The position numbers were made by a program, and so were the translations under genes. The notes under the pieces were generated by a model. That model had not been told where the DNA came from. It saw only the letters and a list, made by a program, of their open reading frames with translations, and searched no databases. 64,000 nt of DNA from Mesodorylaimus sp. YZB2_4 (Eukaryota; Nematoda; Enoplea; Dorylaimida; Dorylaimidae), in NCBI GenBank assembly GCA_030248295.1, contig JASANH010000735.1, positions 496,001 to 560,000 on the forward strand. Reading direction: 5' to 3'. Positions 11,301 through 22,932 of the stretch are shown piece by piece. How positions within the stretch are numbered: position 1 is the first letter of the stretch; each line of letters opens with the position of its first letter.

Positions 11301-14300
11301 GAAATGCCACATTGCCTGCCTGAGCTAGTTTCAGCGAGGGATATTATAAATGCCACATTGCCTGCCTAAGCTAGGTTCAGCGAGCCTTTGCTGCAAAGGG
11401 GACAAGGGGTACCTCATGGATGTGGCCACGACGCACAGGGCGGCACCCTCGACATAGGTGCATTGCAAGTTGCCTTCGATGTCGCATGTTGGGAAATTAA
11501 CGAATCGTCCAAAATCAGCGAGCGCCTGGGCCATTGTGCATGGACAAGGATAATCCACTTCGACATCGGGCCCAAAATTTTCTCTCTGCCCATCGTACTC
11601 GAACCATTCGATGCACCGTTTCAGAGCCCAACCACGGCCGTCCTTTTGTTCCCACAGTTCCCGCATGTACCAGTTGAAGGGCAGCAGCTCGGACCAGTAG
11701 GCACTGAAAAATGTACGACTCCTGCGGGCGAGAGTCAGTTTGATGTTCCTGACATACCCCTCCCCCAAGTCGCCACTGAACGAGGATAGTCGCACTTGAA
11801 CAACACCGCCGTCGAATCTTCTCCAATCGGAGTCGTTAAAAACGTGTTTCTTATTCAATATTCGAGGATTGAAGCTGTAGAATCCGATGTTGGGCAGACC
11901 ACCCGCCAGACTGACCACCTAAGGGCATACAAGCTGGACATTCTGGCAGCGATTCTATGAAGTTTTATGCATCTAAGGACCACAGAGCAAAAGTTTATTC
12001 CCAGGTGGGGGTCGAACCCTCCCAAGTGCCTCCACTGTACACTGCTGCTGCTGCACCCCCTGTTCAGGCAAGAGACCATGTCAGAGGATGCAGCTGCAAA
12101 GCGGCGTGCGGTCGAGCAGGACACGTTGAGTTTAGATCATCATGACGAAATTGCCGAATCCGACGGACTGGAAAGAATGCGAGCTGGTGAAAGGCATCGA
12201 AATGAAACGACAGGCCGGTCAGCAGGACGCGTTCGGGATGGTCGTAAATGAAAAAGGACCCGGTGCCGTGTTTATCCGAGAAGTGCGCCCGAAATCGATA
12301 GCGGCCACTGCGGGTCTACGAGGCGGGGATATCGTGCTGGCTGTCAATGGACGACGCATTATGACCAAAACCGAATTGAGCAAGGAAGTGGCTAGTGGCA
12401 ATTCACTCAAGTTCATCGTGGCTCGATTCCGAGCGACACCCTTGGATGCGACCACGCTGCGTCCGCCGACCGGTGATCGGAAACCTGATCGTGTCTACAC
12501 CATTTGCAGGTGCGTATCCCTGGCCGAGTTCGTGTTGATGGTGGTTCATACTTGTGTGGGTATTGCAGGCTGGACCAGTGCACGCATCCCGAACCGGGCT
12601 TGGCTACCGAGTTGACCGATGGACAAGTGTGCGCGAATTCGGTGACCCCAAATATGGCTGCCGCAGCTGCTGGCCTAAAAGCCAAGGATCGAATTCTGGC
12701 CGTGGACAAGGAGGCCGTGACGAGCGTCGAGCAACTCAGCAAATTGTTGACGGCTGCCAAGGGCGACGTGGTCGATCTGCTCATTGAGCGAGAGTCTTCG
12801 ACGGTAAGGGAGGCTTGTCCAGGCGGGGCATCTGATCGATAGGCCATCATTTTAGGGCTCTCTGGCGGTCCCAGCCACGCCAAAGAGCTCGCCTAAGAAG
12901 ACCTCGAAGTCGAAACCCAAACCCAAAAGTCCGAAAGCCCGGTCGCCCAAGGCTGATGGTCCTCAGTCGCTTTATGTTGCCCCAACAAAATCGAAGACTC
13001 CGATCTCCGTCTTAGTTAAGTCTCCCAAAACTGGCCTCAAGAAAGGGAAAAGTCCAGTCGCGGCTGCGCACGATCACGCCAAAGCTGCAGCAAAAAAAAC
13101 CACGTCTGCCACGTCTGCTGCATCAGCGAGAGTGCCAGCCGCTGCTACGTCGACTGCTACTCCAGCTGCCCCTCCAGCAGGGGCTCCAGCTGCTACTCCC
13201 TCAGACACTGCGTCCGTCGGCCCATCAGGCACGCAAGCTACACCAGCACCCGGTCCAGCAGCCGCGCCGACGACCACAGCGGCATCCGAAACTGCGGGCT
13301 CCACTCCAGTGGCCACGGAACCAGAAGCCCCAGCTGCACCGAAGAATCAAGGTGTCGAATCGGTCAGTGTACGACCGGGCCCAATGGAGCTGCAATCTTT
13401 AGATGTGGAACCAGAAGGGGATCCGACCAATGGGATACCCGATCCACCCCCCGGACTAGTAAGTCTGATGAACGCGTGCCGAGACAAAGTCGCCGACAAG
13501 ATTCAGCCAGTCACCAAGAGTCGACTCGCGCGAGGCAGCGCCCCCATCAAACGCTCATCGCATAAAGTGCAGTGCGTGCCATCGGTCTCGGTCAGGAATC
13601 TGAAGAAGGAAAACGACCCGAAGAAACAACCAAAATGACCAGCTCGATGTGTCTGCTGTGCTGAGATGATGCGTGTGATCGAGGGCATTACTTTTTTGAA
13701 CCTGTGGCCTGACACGTCCTCCCAGTATCCCCACAGGTTGATATCGATCTTGGCGTTGGCCAACGAACTGATGTTGGCTGCCGACCAGCGAATGGTCAGG
13801 TTGTCGGCCGTGGAACTACGCCACTGATTGCGCATATCGATCGGGTCATTGATGAGGCGTAGACTCAGGGGCGTGCGTTCTGGTGAGGCTAAAACCAGCA
13901 GAATCATTTGACTCCGACGACTTAAAAATTCAAATTGCGCGCCCAAAGTTTTTGGAATTTGGTGATATTTTGTGGAATAGCTTACCGACTAATATGTCGT
14001 CCCACCACTGAAATGTCTGGCCACCATTCGTGGACACTCCGATGGGGTAGTAGCCGGCCCGGAACAGGACATCGGGTGGCAACACGCAGTAGGCTTTGAC
14101 CATGTTGATCTCAAAAAGAGAATCGTTTTTTGAGAAAGGGATAACTTTGTTTTGGTTACCCTCTGGCAATCGACCATAAATTCTTCAATTTGAAGTCGGA
14201 TAAGATCGGTTTGTCGGAAACACGGACCGGACACGTTGATTGCGTGGCCACCCATCATGCTGACCGTGTCGATTTCGACTGCCGCCTTTCCTGAAACTGC

Positions 14301-16497
14301 CTTTGCTGGCAGGGTGGTGTGGAGTGGGAGTGGACTCACCAGTGGAATCATTGAGGCAACCGCCGAACACTATTTGCTCATCGACCCTGGCCATCCATCG
14401 TCCAGCCACGTTGGCGCTGCCGTACATGGCCAGACCGTACGAGTAGCCGTTGGCCGAGTAGGGCAGTTCGTGGAAGCCTGTGCCGTTACCCCCGTTGAAA
14501 CCGACCTGAAGACAGGCCTTGTGGGGGTCGAGGAGGTGCGTAGGTCAGTGACTCACCAGGGCCGATTGTCTGCCACCACGCCCAGTCGGCGCACCAGCAG
14601 CGGCGGACGATGTCCAGTTGATGTTGCCGTAGTTGAATATGACGAATGACCTGATCTCGTCCGTGGCTAACACTGTCTGGTATGTGTTTTGCTGCAGTGG
14701 GAAAACGGGGAGGCTGACTTAGCTGGCCGGTCTACAGTAGAGTGCCCTAAGGACGCTGGCTGCCACATGTAACCTGCATCTCTTGATGAAGGTTCCGATC
14801 CTCTTCGGTCTGTATCGTCAGAGCGAGCAGATCCTGACTGGTTCTACCAGGTCCCTCTGGACTGCTCGTCAGTTGACCGTGCGGCTGGGTCTGACTCGTC
14901 ACTCGGTTGGCGCTACTGGTGTGAGGTGTCCGCCCGTAGGTCGCTACTAGTCGGCCTTTTCGGTAGGGACTGAGCAGGCTGATTCGAAACTAGCACGCGT
15001 TTATGGCATCACAGACATGTGACCGGTGGGGAGGGTCCCCTAAGACTTCGCAGGCCTCGTCAAAAAGGAGCTCCCCAGCACGAAGAATTGATTTTCTCAA
15101 AAGCCAACTTTTGTTGTGAGGACGAGACTCACCCATTTGAGCACTTCGTTGTAACGATCCAATTCCAAATATCGAGGGACCCCTCCGTGCCCCATTCGTT
15201 CCCACGTGACGATGAGGGCGAATTCGGCCATGAATCCTCGCGCACCAACCATGCCTTCCTCGATATCCCTGTAAAAGACGGTTCCCCGTCCTCGGTCTCC
15301 TGCCACAGGGGCACTTGTGGCAGTGACTGACCTGGAAATCACGTTGAGCAGGGCGTTGTCCTCGACCCTTCCTGGCGCCACCCTCTGTCTCCTCTTGGTG
15401 CCAGTCCTCGCCCGGATGGCGCTGATATCTTCTTCCCGGAATCCCAAGTCTTGGACGGGTCTGCGCACCAATCTGAACCACAGATGGCTTATTCGTTTCT
15501 CGCCGACGAATGCCGAGCTCTGTTCGCTCATGAACACACAAATGAGGGAAGGGTCGGGCTGATGGGGCCAGCGTGTGTTGGGGAAGGAGTAAGGCGGTTG
15601 GATGTAGCGCGGTGTGCCGAACGACAGGAAGCCTTCGGGATAGATCTGAAAGGCACACCAGCTGACCGAAGCACCCGATCAGGCCCCCCGCTGTGGCATG
15701 TACTTACCACAGATTCAAACTAAGGGGCCTCATTTTGATTTTTATGAGTCGTTTCATATCCGCATTTCAACAAACTTAGTCAGTCCCACTCACAGTCAGA
15801 TTTGACACTCCTCACAAGTTGTTCGGATGACATGTTGACAAAAGACTAGTTCGAGACTGCGATGGACAGTTTGATAAGTGGATGAAGAGACACTGATCGT
15901 GAGACCCGCCAAGCTGACTTCTCACAATACTACACATTTGAATTCCCGCCAATAAGGTTATCACGGTGATCCTCAGGTTCATCCACCCTTCACGCATCTG
16001 AGTTGCTGTTGTTACTGGAACATGGAGAAAGTTTGCTTTTTTAAAAGCTCTTAATATATTAATTAAGATTGCCCATAATCAAAAATTTTCAAGAAGCACA
16101 AGCTGAATCTCATGTGCGTTCATCTGAACTATTCTCAGGCTTCCTGGCGGGAATTCAAATGTTGGCGCAGGTTATGATCGCATATGGCCGACCCTGAGTG
16201 GCCACTGGCCTCCTCGCCCTGAGGCTAACTCACGAATGTATAATTGAATCGAAATCCATAATAGGGGAATTGAAAGTCCAAATCGATTTGTCGTTCCTTC
16301 CATGGTCTGTCGCTCAGATCGATGTCGTGGACGTGTTCTCCGAACGGGTACAAGTGGGCGTAGGTTGGCTCACGATCAGCACTGCTCGACGAGTTCATGC
16401 GTGAGAGGGTGGAAAAGTTGAGGAAAGGATTGAATTCCTGGGCAACACTATGCACGAAAAGATAAATGGACAAGACCAAACTTGAGCTCCACACCAT
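8322..16497 (-). CDS. mesh: Protein mesh: septate-junction transmembrane protein (NIDO-AMOP-vWD-Sushi-TM)
   Basis: Eighteen exons on the minus strand, phase-consistent, give 1172 residues: 16497-16234, 15645-15332, 15268-15133, 14691-14557, 14505-14340, 14290-14160, 14109-13986, 13888-13692, 11918-11758, 11703-11413, 11112-10820, 10573-10424, 10381-10026, 9977-9791, 9554-9394, 8888-8762, 8709-8530 and 8467-8322. The start is chosen because it gives a signal peptide (MVWSSSLVLSIYLFVHSVAQ). Then follow a NIDO domain (PYYGFRFNYTF, IYPEGFLSFG), an Ig-like region (GGHAINVSGPCF), an AMOP-type region (CPCTMAQALADFGRF), a C-rich segment (GAGQMCCYDDFGYLML), a vWD domain (FRTFDGLSYTFTGKG), a Sushi domain from ISCGAL to WHVWC, one membrane helix and a short cytoplasmic tail ending SELVRSDA. 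In Drosophila, Mesh organises smooth septate junctions. The vWD domain reads GHGH where GDPH is usual. Confidence 0.92.
12142..13638 (+). CDS. two-PDZ-domain protein with a long lysine- and Pro/Ala/Thr-rich tail, nested in a mesh intron
   Basis: Exons 12142-12509, 12569-12803 and 12856-13638 join in phase to 461 residues. PDZ 1 covers about residues 12-95 (GMVVNEKGPGAVFIREVRPK, AATAGLRGGDIVLAVNGRRI). PDZ 2 covers about 130-200 (AAAAGLKAKDRILAVDKEAV). The remainder is low complexity: a serine-proline-lysine block (KSPKARSPK), then a Pro/Ala/Thr-rich stretch, then a basic C-terminus. PDZ proteins bind C-terminal peptides of membrane partners. The gene lies on the opposite strand inside the intron between mesh exons 8 and 9, and its stop codon is only 53 bp from mesh exon 8. 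I do not recognise an orthologue. A SINE-like fragment (GGTCGAACCCTCCCAAG) lies just upstream at about 12008-12060. Confidence 0.8.
15935..16161. mobile_element. 227-bp MITE with 17-bp perfect terminal inverted repeats
   Basis: The element starts CATTTGAATTCCCGCCA and ends TGGCGGGAATTCAAATG, an exact inverted repeat, in intron 1 of mesh. Single GCGGGAAATTCAAATTT ends also occur near 31895, 58803 and 60555, so the family is dispersed. I could not define a target duplication. Confidence 0.65.
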
Positions 16498-16922
16498 TTA
16501 CAGACCACCAGTGCTGGCCGACTATTATCCCCTGGAATGCACACTGCTCGCACTGGCCACATTTTGTCAACAGTTGGTCTCGGCCTAAGAAATCTGGCTG
16601 AGGGAAGCGAATAAGTTTCCACCAGCCACTTGAATCTGTCAGCCATTTCGAGTGTCCTCGACGTATTGTGCCATCCAGCGTCTGTGCGGGCATCTTCATT
16701 CTCAACAAACAGAAGAGTACTATGTTGAAACTTTAAATTCGCGCTTTTTTGATGTAAGCAGTCAAGCGTGATGATGTGCGCGACAGTAAGACGCAAGTTT
16801 AATTTCAGGTTTCTCTCCCGCCAGATTTGGTTTTGAGTGGTGATCAGTAAGAAAACGAGTTGTTCTCATCGAATTGGTGCCTTTATTATTCATTCAATAC
16901 ACATTTGAACACTTTTTAGCCG
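16498..16922. promoter_or_regulatory. shared 5' region between divergent mesh and HIRA genes
   Basis: The mesh start codon (minus strand) and the HIRA start codon (plus strand) are 425 bp apart, so both promoters must lie here or overlap neighbouring introns. I see no convincing TATA box. No exon is supported in the interval. Confidence 0.45.
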
Positions 16923-19900
16923 ATGCGAATAATCAAGACTCCTCGAACGTGTCATGACGGTATGGTATTTCTAAAACAAAAATTTCCTAATTTTTTATAA
17001 AACGAAGTTCCTCTTTTTCAGGCACGGGTATCTTTTCGATCGACATTCAACCGGGAGATCGACGAATCGCTACTGCAGGCCGAGCAGAAAATGGTTCCGG
17101 CTTGGTTATTATTTCGAATTTTAGATCACTGATAGAAACGAAGAATGGATGTGGTAAACCTCCATTTCCTTCCATGTTATGTCGTTTGGAAAATCATGTT
17201 GGTAAGTGGGAAATCTTTTGTTGATCGGTGATGATGGCTGATTAAACCGCAAGACTTTGACTGCCCTTGACTTTTCGATAGGAAATGCCAATTGACTTTC
17301 AAATTTTAGGCTGCGTCAATTGTGTTCGATGGTCGGAAAGTGGTCGATATTTGGCGTCAGCTGGGGACGATGCTTTGATCACCATCATGCAATATGCCGG
17401 GCGTTTAGCGAGCTCTGCCGAAGACAATTTGGCATCATCTGACAGTGGCAGGTTGCACAAGAATATTGAGATGTGGAAATGCGTGCATACGCTTCGTGGA
17501 CATGCTGCAGGTTCGTGTTTTTTCATTTAATTTTCTAGTTATAATTGTCCAGTTTTGTTTCAGATGTCCTTCACATTGCGTGGTCACCAGGCGACATGTA
17601 TCTGGCATCGTGTAGTATTGATAATCAGGTTATTATTTGGCACGGGCATAAATTCGGTGAGTTAATTCTCTCATCTCGTTTGTGAAGCTTATTAAATCTG
17701 TTTTCTTTCAGAAAAAGTTGCAACTTTAACGGGTCATCAAGGTTTGGTGAAAGGGGTTGCGTGGGATCCTGTCGGAAAATACTTGGCGTCACAGGTAGTC
17801 TCTTGATTGTCTGCTATTCGTATATTTTTCATTGATTTGTGGTTTGCAGAGCGACGATCGATCACTACGCATTTGGACAACATCGTCATGGGCACTGAAA
17901 AAATCAATAAGCGCGCCATTTCGTGAAGTATGTCATTGACTATTTTCAAATTTAAAATTACTCAAACCCTGTTTTCAGTGCGATGCAACGACTCAATTTC
18001 TACGTCTCGATTGGGCGCCTGATGGCAGCGTAATTTCATCGGCTCACGCAATGAACAATGCCGGTCCTGTTTCGAAATTGATTGACCGAGGTGGCTGGGA
18101 CGCTGAACGAGATTTCGTTGGACATCGAAAGGCGATCACGTGCACAGTAAGTAGCTGCTATTGATTTGTCAAAGCTTGTTGGCAGGCTCTCATTTCGTTT
18201 TAGCGTTGGAGTCCGTGCCTTTACGAAACTACGAAAGGCGCCTCGGGCAAGGTAAATAATGATTTAGAATGCTTTGCTGGGTCTCCCTTGACTTTGCTTT
18301 TAGCCCACGCAATTCTGCGTATGCGCTGTGGGAAGCAAAGATCGAAGTCTCAGTTTATGGTCAACGGAATTCCAACGACCTCTTGGCATTGTCGATGATG
18401 CGTTTGCCCAAGGCTTGATGGATCTATCTTGGTATGTACAGTCTTTGTGGCTGCAGTCTTCGTGTTCTTATTTGTCGTTCTTTTAGGAGTCGTAGCGGAC
18501 GTTTTCTTGCGGCATGTTCGAGCGACGGAGCAATCTTGTGCATTGTATTTGGAGAAAACGAATTAGGCCGAATTTTATCGCCGTCGGAGAAGGTGAGCTC
18601 TGGTTGAGCCTGTCCTGTGGAATCCGCGAGTCATCATTTTCGTGTTTTTAGTCCGATATTCTAAGCCAGATTTACGGCAAGCACGGTGCGTTATCGATGA
18701 CGAATGGCTATGCAAATGGTAACGATGCGTGCGGGCCGAATTCCAGCGCGCACGTGGTTATCGACGATCCGGAATTGGCTAAACTGCATCAGAATCGGGC
18801 TCAGCACAAAGAGCAGACGACAGCGCAGACAAAGGCCAATAATGGTGTGAATGGGATTGGTCCATCCACGTCGAGTCAGGTTTGCAGATTTGCTTATAGT
18901 TCAAAGCGCATTGTGAGTGGTTTTGATAAGTTCAGGTACCGAATGGCCCGCAAGCGGCGTCGCAATTGCCATCTCAGCAGAAACAGATCGAAGTTCGGAC
19001 GAAGGATGGCAAACGACGAATCCAGCCAGTGTTTTTAGGCTCATCAGTCATCTCAGATCCAGCCGAGGATATGACGCTGTAAGTCATCTCGTCACGGTTG
19101 ACTCCTTCCTGTTCTGGGCTCGTGACAAATGAAACATGGCTGCTTCATTCATGGACAAGCGTACTAGAATTCTAAGAGACATTGGTCACAAGTACAAAAA
19201 AATACACTCTTCTAAAAATCAGTCTGTATTTCCAAAGAGGGACAAATGGGACGTGCTTGGATTTAGTCTAAGAGAAAGCGCACTAGAATTCTTAGAAACA
19301 CTGGTCATAAGTCTGAGATACATCACAAAAAATCCTGATCCATCTTCTAAGGAGGGAGGAAAAGACATTTTCCTAACCTGATCCCATATTCACGTCTTGT
19401 CGACTTGCATACCATAAATTGTAACGGCTCGTTTTAGCCTTTCCACACCTGCTGCAAGCCATGCAGCATCGGACGATGTTGCTGGCACGTCGAAAGGCAA
19501 CGATTCTTCGAGGACTATTTCGCAACCAGATCTCACAACTGAAGAATCCCACATTGTTCAGTAAGTGCGGGGGGGGGAACATGAAAACCAGGTTGCTCAT
19601 AGTTTTGTTTCAGGATATCGACATCGCAGAATGGTAACCAAGAAGCCGCGCCCGACGTTGCCTCGAAGGAAGTGGCTACTACGACGAAAGTACAATCCAA
19701 CGATACCAATGCCATCTTCAAGAATGTTCAGATTAAAAGAAAACAAGGCGATGCTCCTTCGTCGCAGCCGTCGAAAAAACCTCGTCAGCAGCAATCGAGT
19801 CAGCAGAGGCGAAATCGGCGCGCTATAGTGTCCGAGGACGAGGACGATGTCACTGTTGCTCCTCAGGAATCTGAAGAAACGAGGGGAAAGGAAGTAGAGA

Positions 19901-21910
19901 AGACGGTGAGTGGGGTTTGTGTGAAATAGTGTCTCAGTTGTGGCTCCTGCCAGAATTCCCTGCTCAGATAAGTTCGAAACTTGCCGGGAAAACATTGCCA
20001 GGGTTCATACAAGGATAGAAAACTGGAAAAGTCAGGGAAGCTGAGAAGTGAGTGGAAAACCTGGGAAAACGGTAATTTTGGAACCAAAATCAGGGCAAAC
20101 TTGGAGTTTGGATAATAAGGATTTAAATTTCGATTGACCCACCAGTTATGAGTACTTTTTGGTCATGCTGGCAGTTAGTTTGAATCGGTTGAAATTAATT
20201 AGTCGTGGGACAATATGAAAATAACTCTGGGAAACCTGGAAGAATCGGGAAGAAATCAATGTTTCTCTGAAAAACAGAGGAAATCATTTTCCGCTCCTTG
20301 TATGAACCCTGATTGAAGAGTGATGAGGGAGAAGTCCTGGTTGTCAACATGGACGGACTGTGTTTAGGTAGAATCGTATTTGTGATTTTAGGATCAGCCA
20401 TCGACGAGTACCTCGAGTCATAGCGCTGCTATTTCGCTTTCGGTACCATCGAAAAAGAATAATTTATCAGCAGTTGTGAAATTGGTAAGTACTGTGCAGG
20501 GCGAGGGCAGTTGATGTATAAGCTTGTTTCAGGTGGGGAGCAGAGGGACCAAGGAGGTGACTATTAAGTGTCAAAATGGTCTCCGCATCCTCGCGAACGA
20601 ACCAGTCGGAGCGTCACTTTCGGCCGCTCACGTCGATGGTGTTTTATGGCAGACGGTGTTGGGTGGCGAAGTACTGCAATTGGCTGCCAATTCGTAAGTG
20701 CAGTGTGTGGACTGGCGCCATAGTGACTGATGAACGGGCTTGTATTTGCAGCGTAGTTGTGGCTGTCGCGAGCCATAATCGACGATTGAGTGTTTTCGAG
20801 ACGGCCAGTGGTGCACGCCTGTTGCCTACGCTGGCCTTGGATTCGGACGTTTCGGTGTTGGTGGTGAATGGATTTTGGGTCATGTGCGTGACCAGTACGG
20901 GCACTGTTCAAGTTTGGTAAGGTGGTATTGGCTCGAGTCATGCCAGCTAAGAATAGTGTTTTAGGAACCTCGATGGCCGAGTAACGTGTTTATGCAAGGA
21001 GTCATTATTGTCAATATTGTCTGGTATTGAATTGGGTTTCGAATGATTCGTGCTGGAAATGACATTTTCTTGGTTTTAGATTCGCATAACTCAGTATCGA
21101 GTGGCTTTATTACTGACTACGGGGCGCCAGTGTTGACCCTTTCTGACGGCAAGTCCTATTTGTACAACTCGGACATACGAGCCTGGTAAGGTGCTGGGTG
21201 TGGCTGGGCCATTACGTAGTTGCTTGGTGGTTTCAGGGCTGTCATATTCGATCCGCAAGATACGCTGGCCAAGGCATCGCATTCGCGCACGCAGGCCATG
21301 ATAATGGAGAAGATTGGGTCGGATATGCCGCTGGGTAGTTGCTTACGGGCTGGAATGGGGTGAGCATAGGCCGGGGTTTATGATACACGTGTTTGGGATG
21401 TGTTGTTTTAGGGCCATGTCAATAATGAGATCACAAGTCAATTCTCAAGGGCGTCAAAATAATTCGGCGTTGGCCGTGGCCGCATTTTTGGAATCTCAGA
21501 TGGTTTCGGCCTTGGAATTACGATCATCTCAGGAATACCATTTTTGGGTTATGCAATACGCTCAGTATTTGGCAAAAGAAGGTCAGCGGGTTGTCTGAAA
21601 AGGGTGCGTGTTTTCTAAGAATTGGTTTTTAGGGTTATCAGTAAATCTGAAACAGTTGTGTCAAGGTCTCATAGATTCGATTTTCGAAACGACCAGATCA
21701 GGAGAAAAGAAAGACACGATTTTGGTAAGGTTTAATTTTGGATTTGGCTGGAACTATTTGTGGATATTTGGATTTTAGGGGCATTCGAAACTGGCTTTGT
21801 TGAAGGAGATCTTGGCCGTCGTGGCGACCAATGCTCAGCTACAACGGCTGTACGGCGAGTTGAAGGAGGAGTTGTGTGTGCGGGAGTCGGGGCAGGGGTC
21901 CATGTTGTGA
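16923..21910 (+). CDS. HIRA: HIRA histone H3.3 chaperone
   Basis: Twenty-three exons sum to 1003 codons with matching phases (1002 residues; human HIRA is 1017). Exons: 16923-16959, 17022-17201, 17310-17510, 17564-17656, 17712-17794, 17850-17927, 17979-18146, 18204-18251, 18304-18431, 18487-18592, 18652-18879, 18936-19078, 19438-19560, 19614-19905, 20392-20484, 20533-20693, 20752-20916, 20965-21023, 21080-21185, 21237-21359, 21412-21581, 21633-21724 and 21779-21910. The N-terminal WD40 propeller shows CVNCVRWSESGRYLASAGDD, GLVKGVAWDPVGKYLASQSD, SAHAMNNAGP and CAVGSKDRSLSLWS. The B-domain motif KDGKRRIQPVFLG follows, then a basic acidic-serine linker, then the C-terminal HIRA domain used for trimerisation and CABIN1 contact. 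HIRA deposits H3.3 outside S phase with UBN1 and ASF1. Confidence 0.95.
19960..20320 (-). repeat. dispersed repeat of the CCTGACTTTTCC / GGTTCATACAAGG type in HIRA intron 14
   Basis: The stretch contains GGTTCATACAAGG, GGAAAAGTCAGGGAA and AAATCAGGG, the reverse of sequences seen near 33600-33730, 39530-39660, 40080-40260, 43560-43740, 55220-55330 and 57090-57260 (TTTTCTCTGATT, TTGTATGAACCCT). It makes this the longest HIRA intron (486 bp). Superfamily unknown. Confidence 0.6.
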
Positions 21911-22846
21911 CATGTATGATGGAGGGACGAAGAATGAATGGCAACACTTACCGTTTGCGAGGGCGGGCGGGCAGTACGGGCGTAAGATAGTCATTCAGTG
22001 GGCAGCTGGGACTCGTTTCAGCCCAAAGATGCCCGATGAAGGACTGTCGACGGCCGTGCGCAGCATCGAGTGCCTCCCGGCTTGGTGTGTAGTCGAATAT
22101 TATAGGAGCAGAGGGGGAGATAAGAGCGGGCTAAAAAGGTGTACGTACACGCCATCAAACAAACTTACACTGAGCTTACACAAGAGTCGGCCGGGTTGGT
22201 GAATCAGGGAAGAAGATTCCGAGATTAGATTATGACGAACCCAAAGGCCAGGCATTACTCGTCGAAAGGGCGGCCGAAAAAAGTCATAATTCCAGCTCAC
22301 ACAATTGGCCGCAATGCTTATCTGAGCGGGGGCGGCTAGATTGGTAATAAGCGTATGGAAATTGCCGCCAGTCCTGACCTCTGCCGATTCATCCACTGGC
22401 CACACACTGGCCCGATCGGGGCTTATATAGGGCGGGCTGCAACTCGACGCCGCGGCCGTAAACAGTACCCGAATAGTGCGGCAACCAAATCCGACAGGGT
22501 CACTTCGGTGTGTAATTACACGAAAGCTATCGAAACGTAATACGCTCGCAAAGTCGGCCTCGCTCGGCTGCACTCATAGCCAACACTGGTTTTTGCACAC
22601 TCGACCCCCCTCGGCTGGCAGACAGACGATACAGCCGCGTGGCGTTATACGATAGCCAGCCAGCCCCGCTCGTACAATACTCGCTAGCTGTACGGCCAGC
22701 ATCTTTGCTGTAAACTTTTCGAGCGGCCGTCTCGACGGTTTTGATGTGCTTTCGATAAGCGGCCACGGCGTGTGAACAAGGCAGAGATTACGTGTCGGCC
22801 AGCGAGCATGTACCTTTGGCCCCCCCCATTATTAAACACGCTGTGC
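21911..22846. other. intergenic region between convergent HIRA and PRKDC 3' ends
   Basis: No exon is supported. It must hold both 3' UTRs. I did not find a convincing AATAAA for HIRA shortly after its stop. Confidence 0.55.
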
Positions 22847-22852
22847 TTTATT
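22847..22852 (-). terminator. putative polyadenylation signal of PRKDC
   Basis: AATAAA on the minus strand lies 80 bases after the PRKDC stop codon at 22933. Confidence 0.6.
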
Positions 22853-22932
22853 CGCTCACAAAGAACAAGATAGCTAGTACACACTGTGCCTAGCAAAAGA
22901 CCATCTCTCGAAACACTGCCACTTCGTAGTCA

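Noticed and set aside
12078..12251. An upstream ATG frame (MSEDAAAKRRAVEQD) as the N-terminus of the PDZ protein
   Set aside because: It is in a different frame from the PDZ 1 sequence, and I found no intron that would join the two in phase. The 12142 start is simpler.
22100..22573. A 157-codon open frame on the minus strand between HIRA and PRKDC
   Set aside because: It lies in the convergent 3' region, shows no domain or splice support, and looks like chance.
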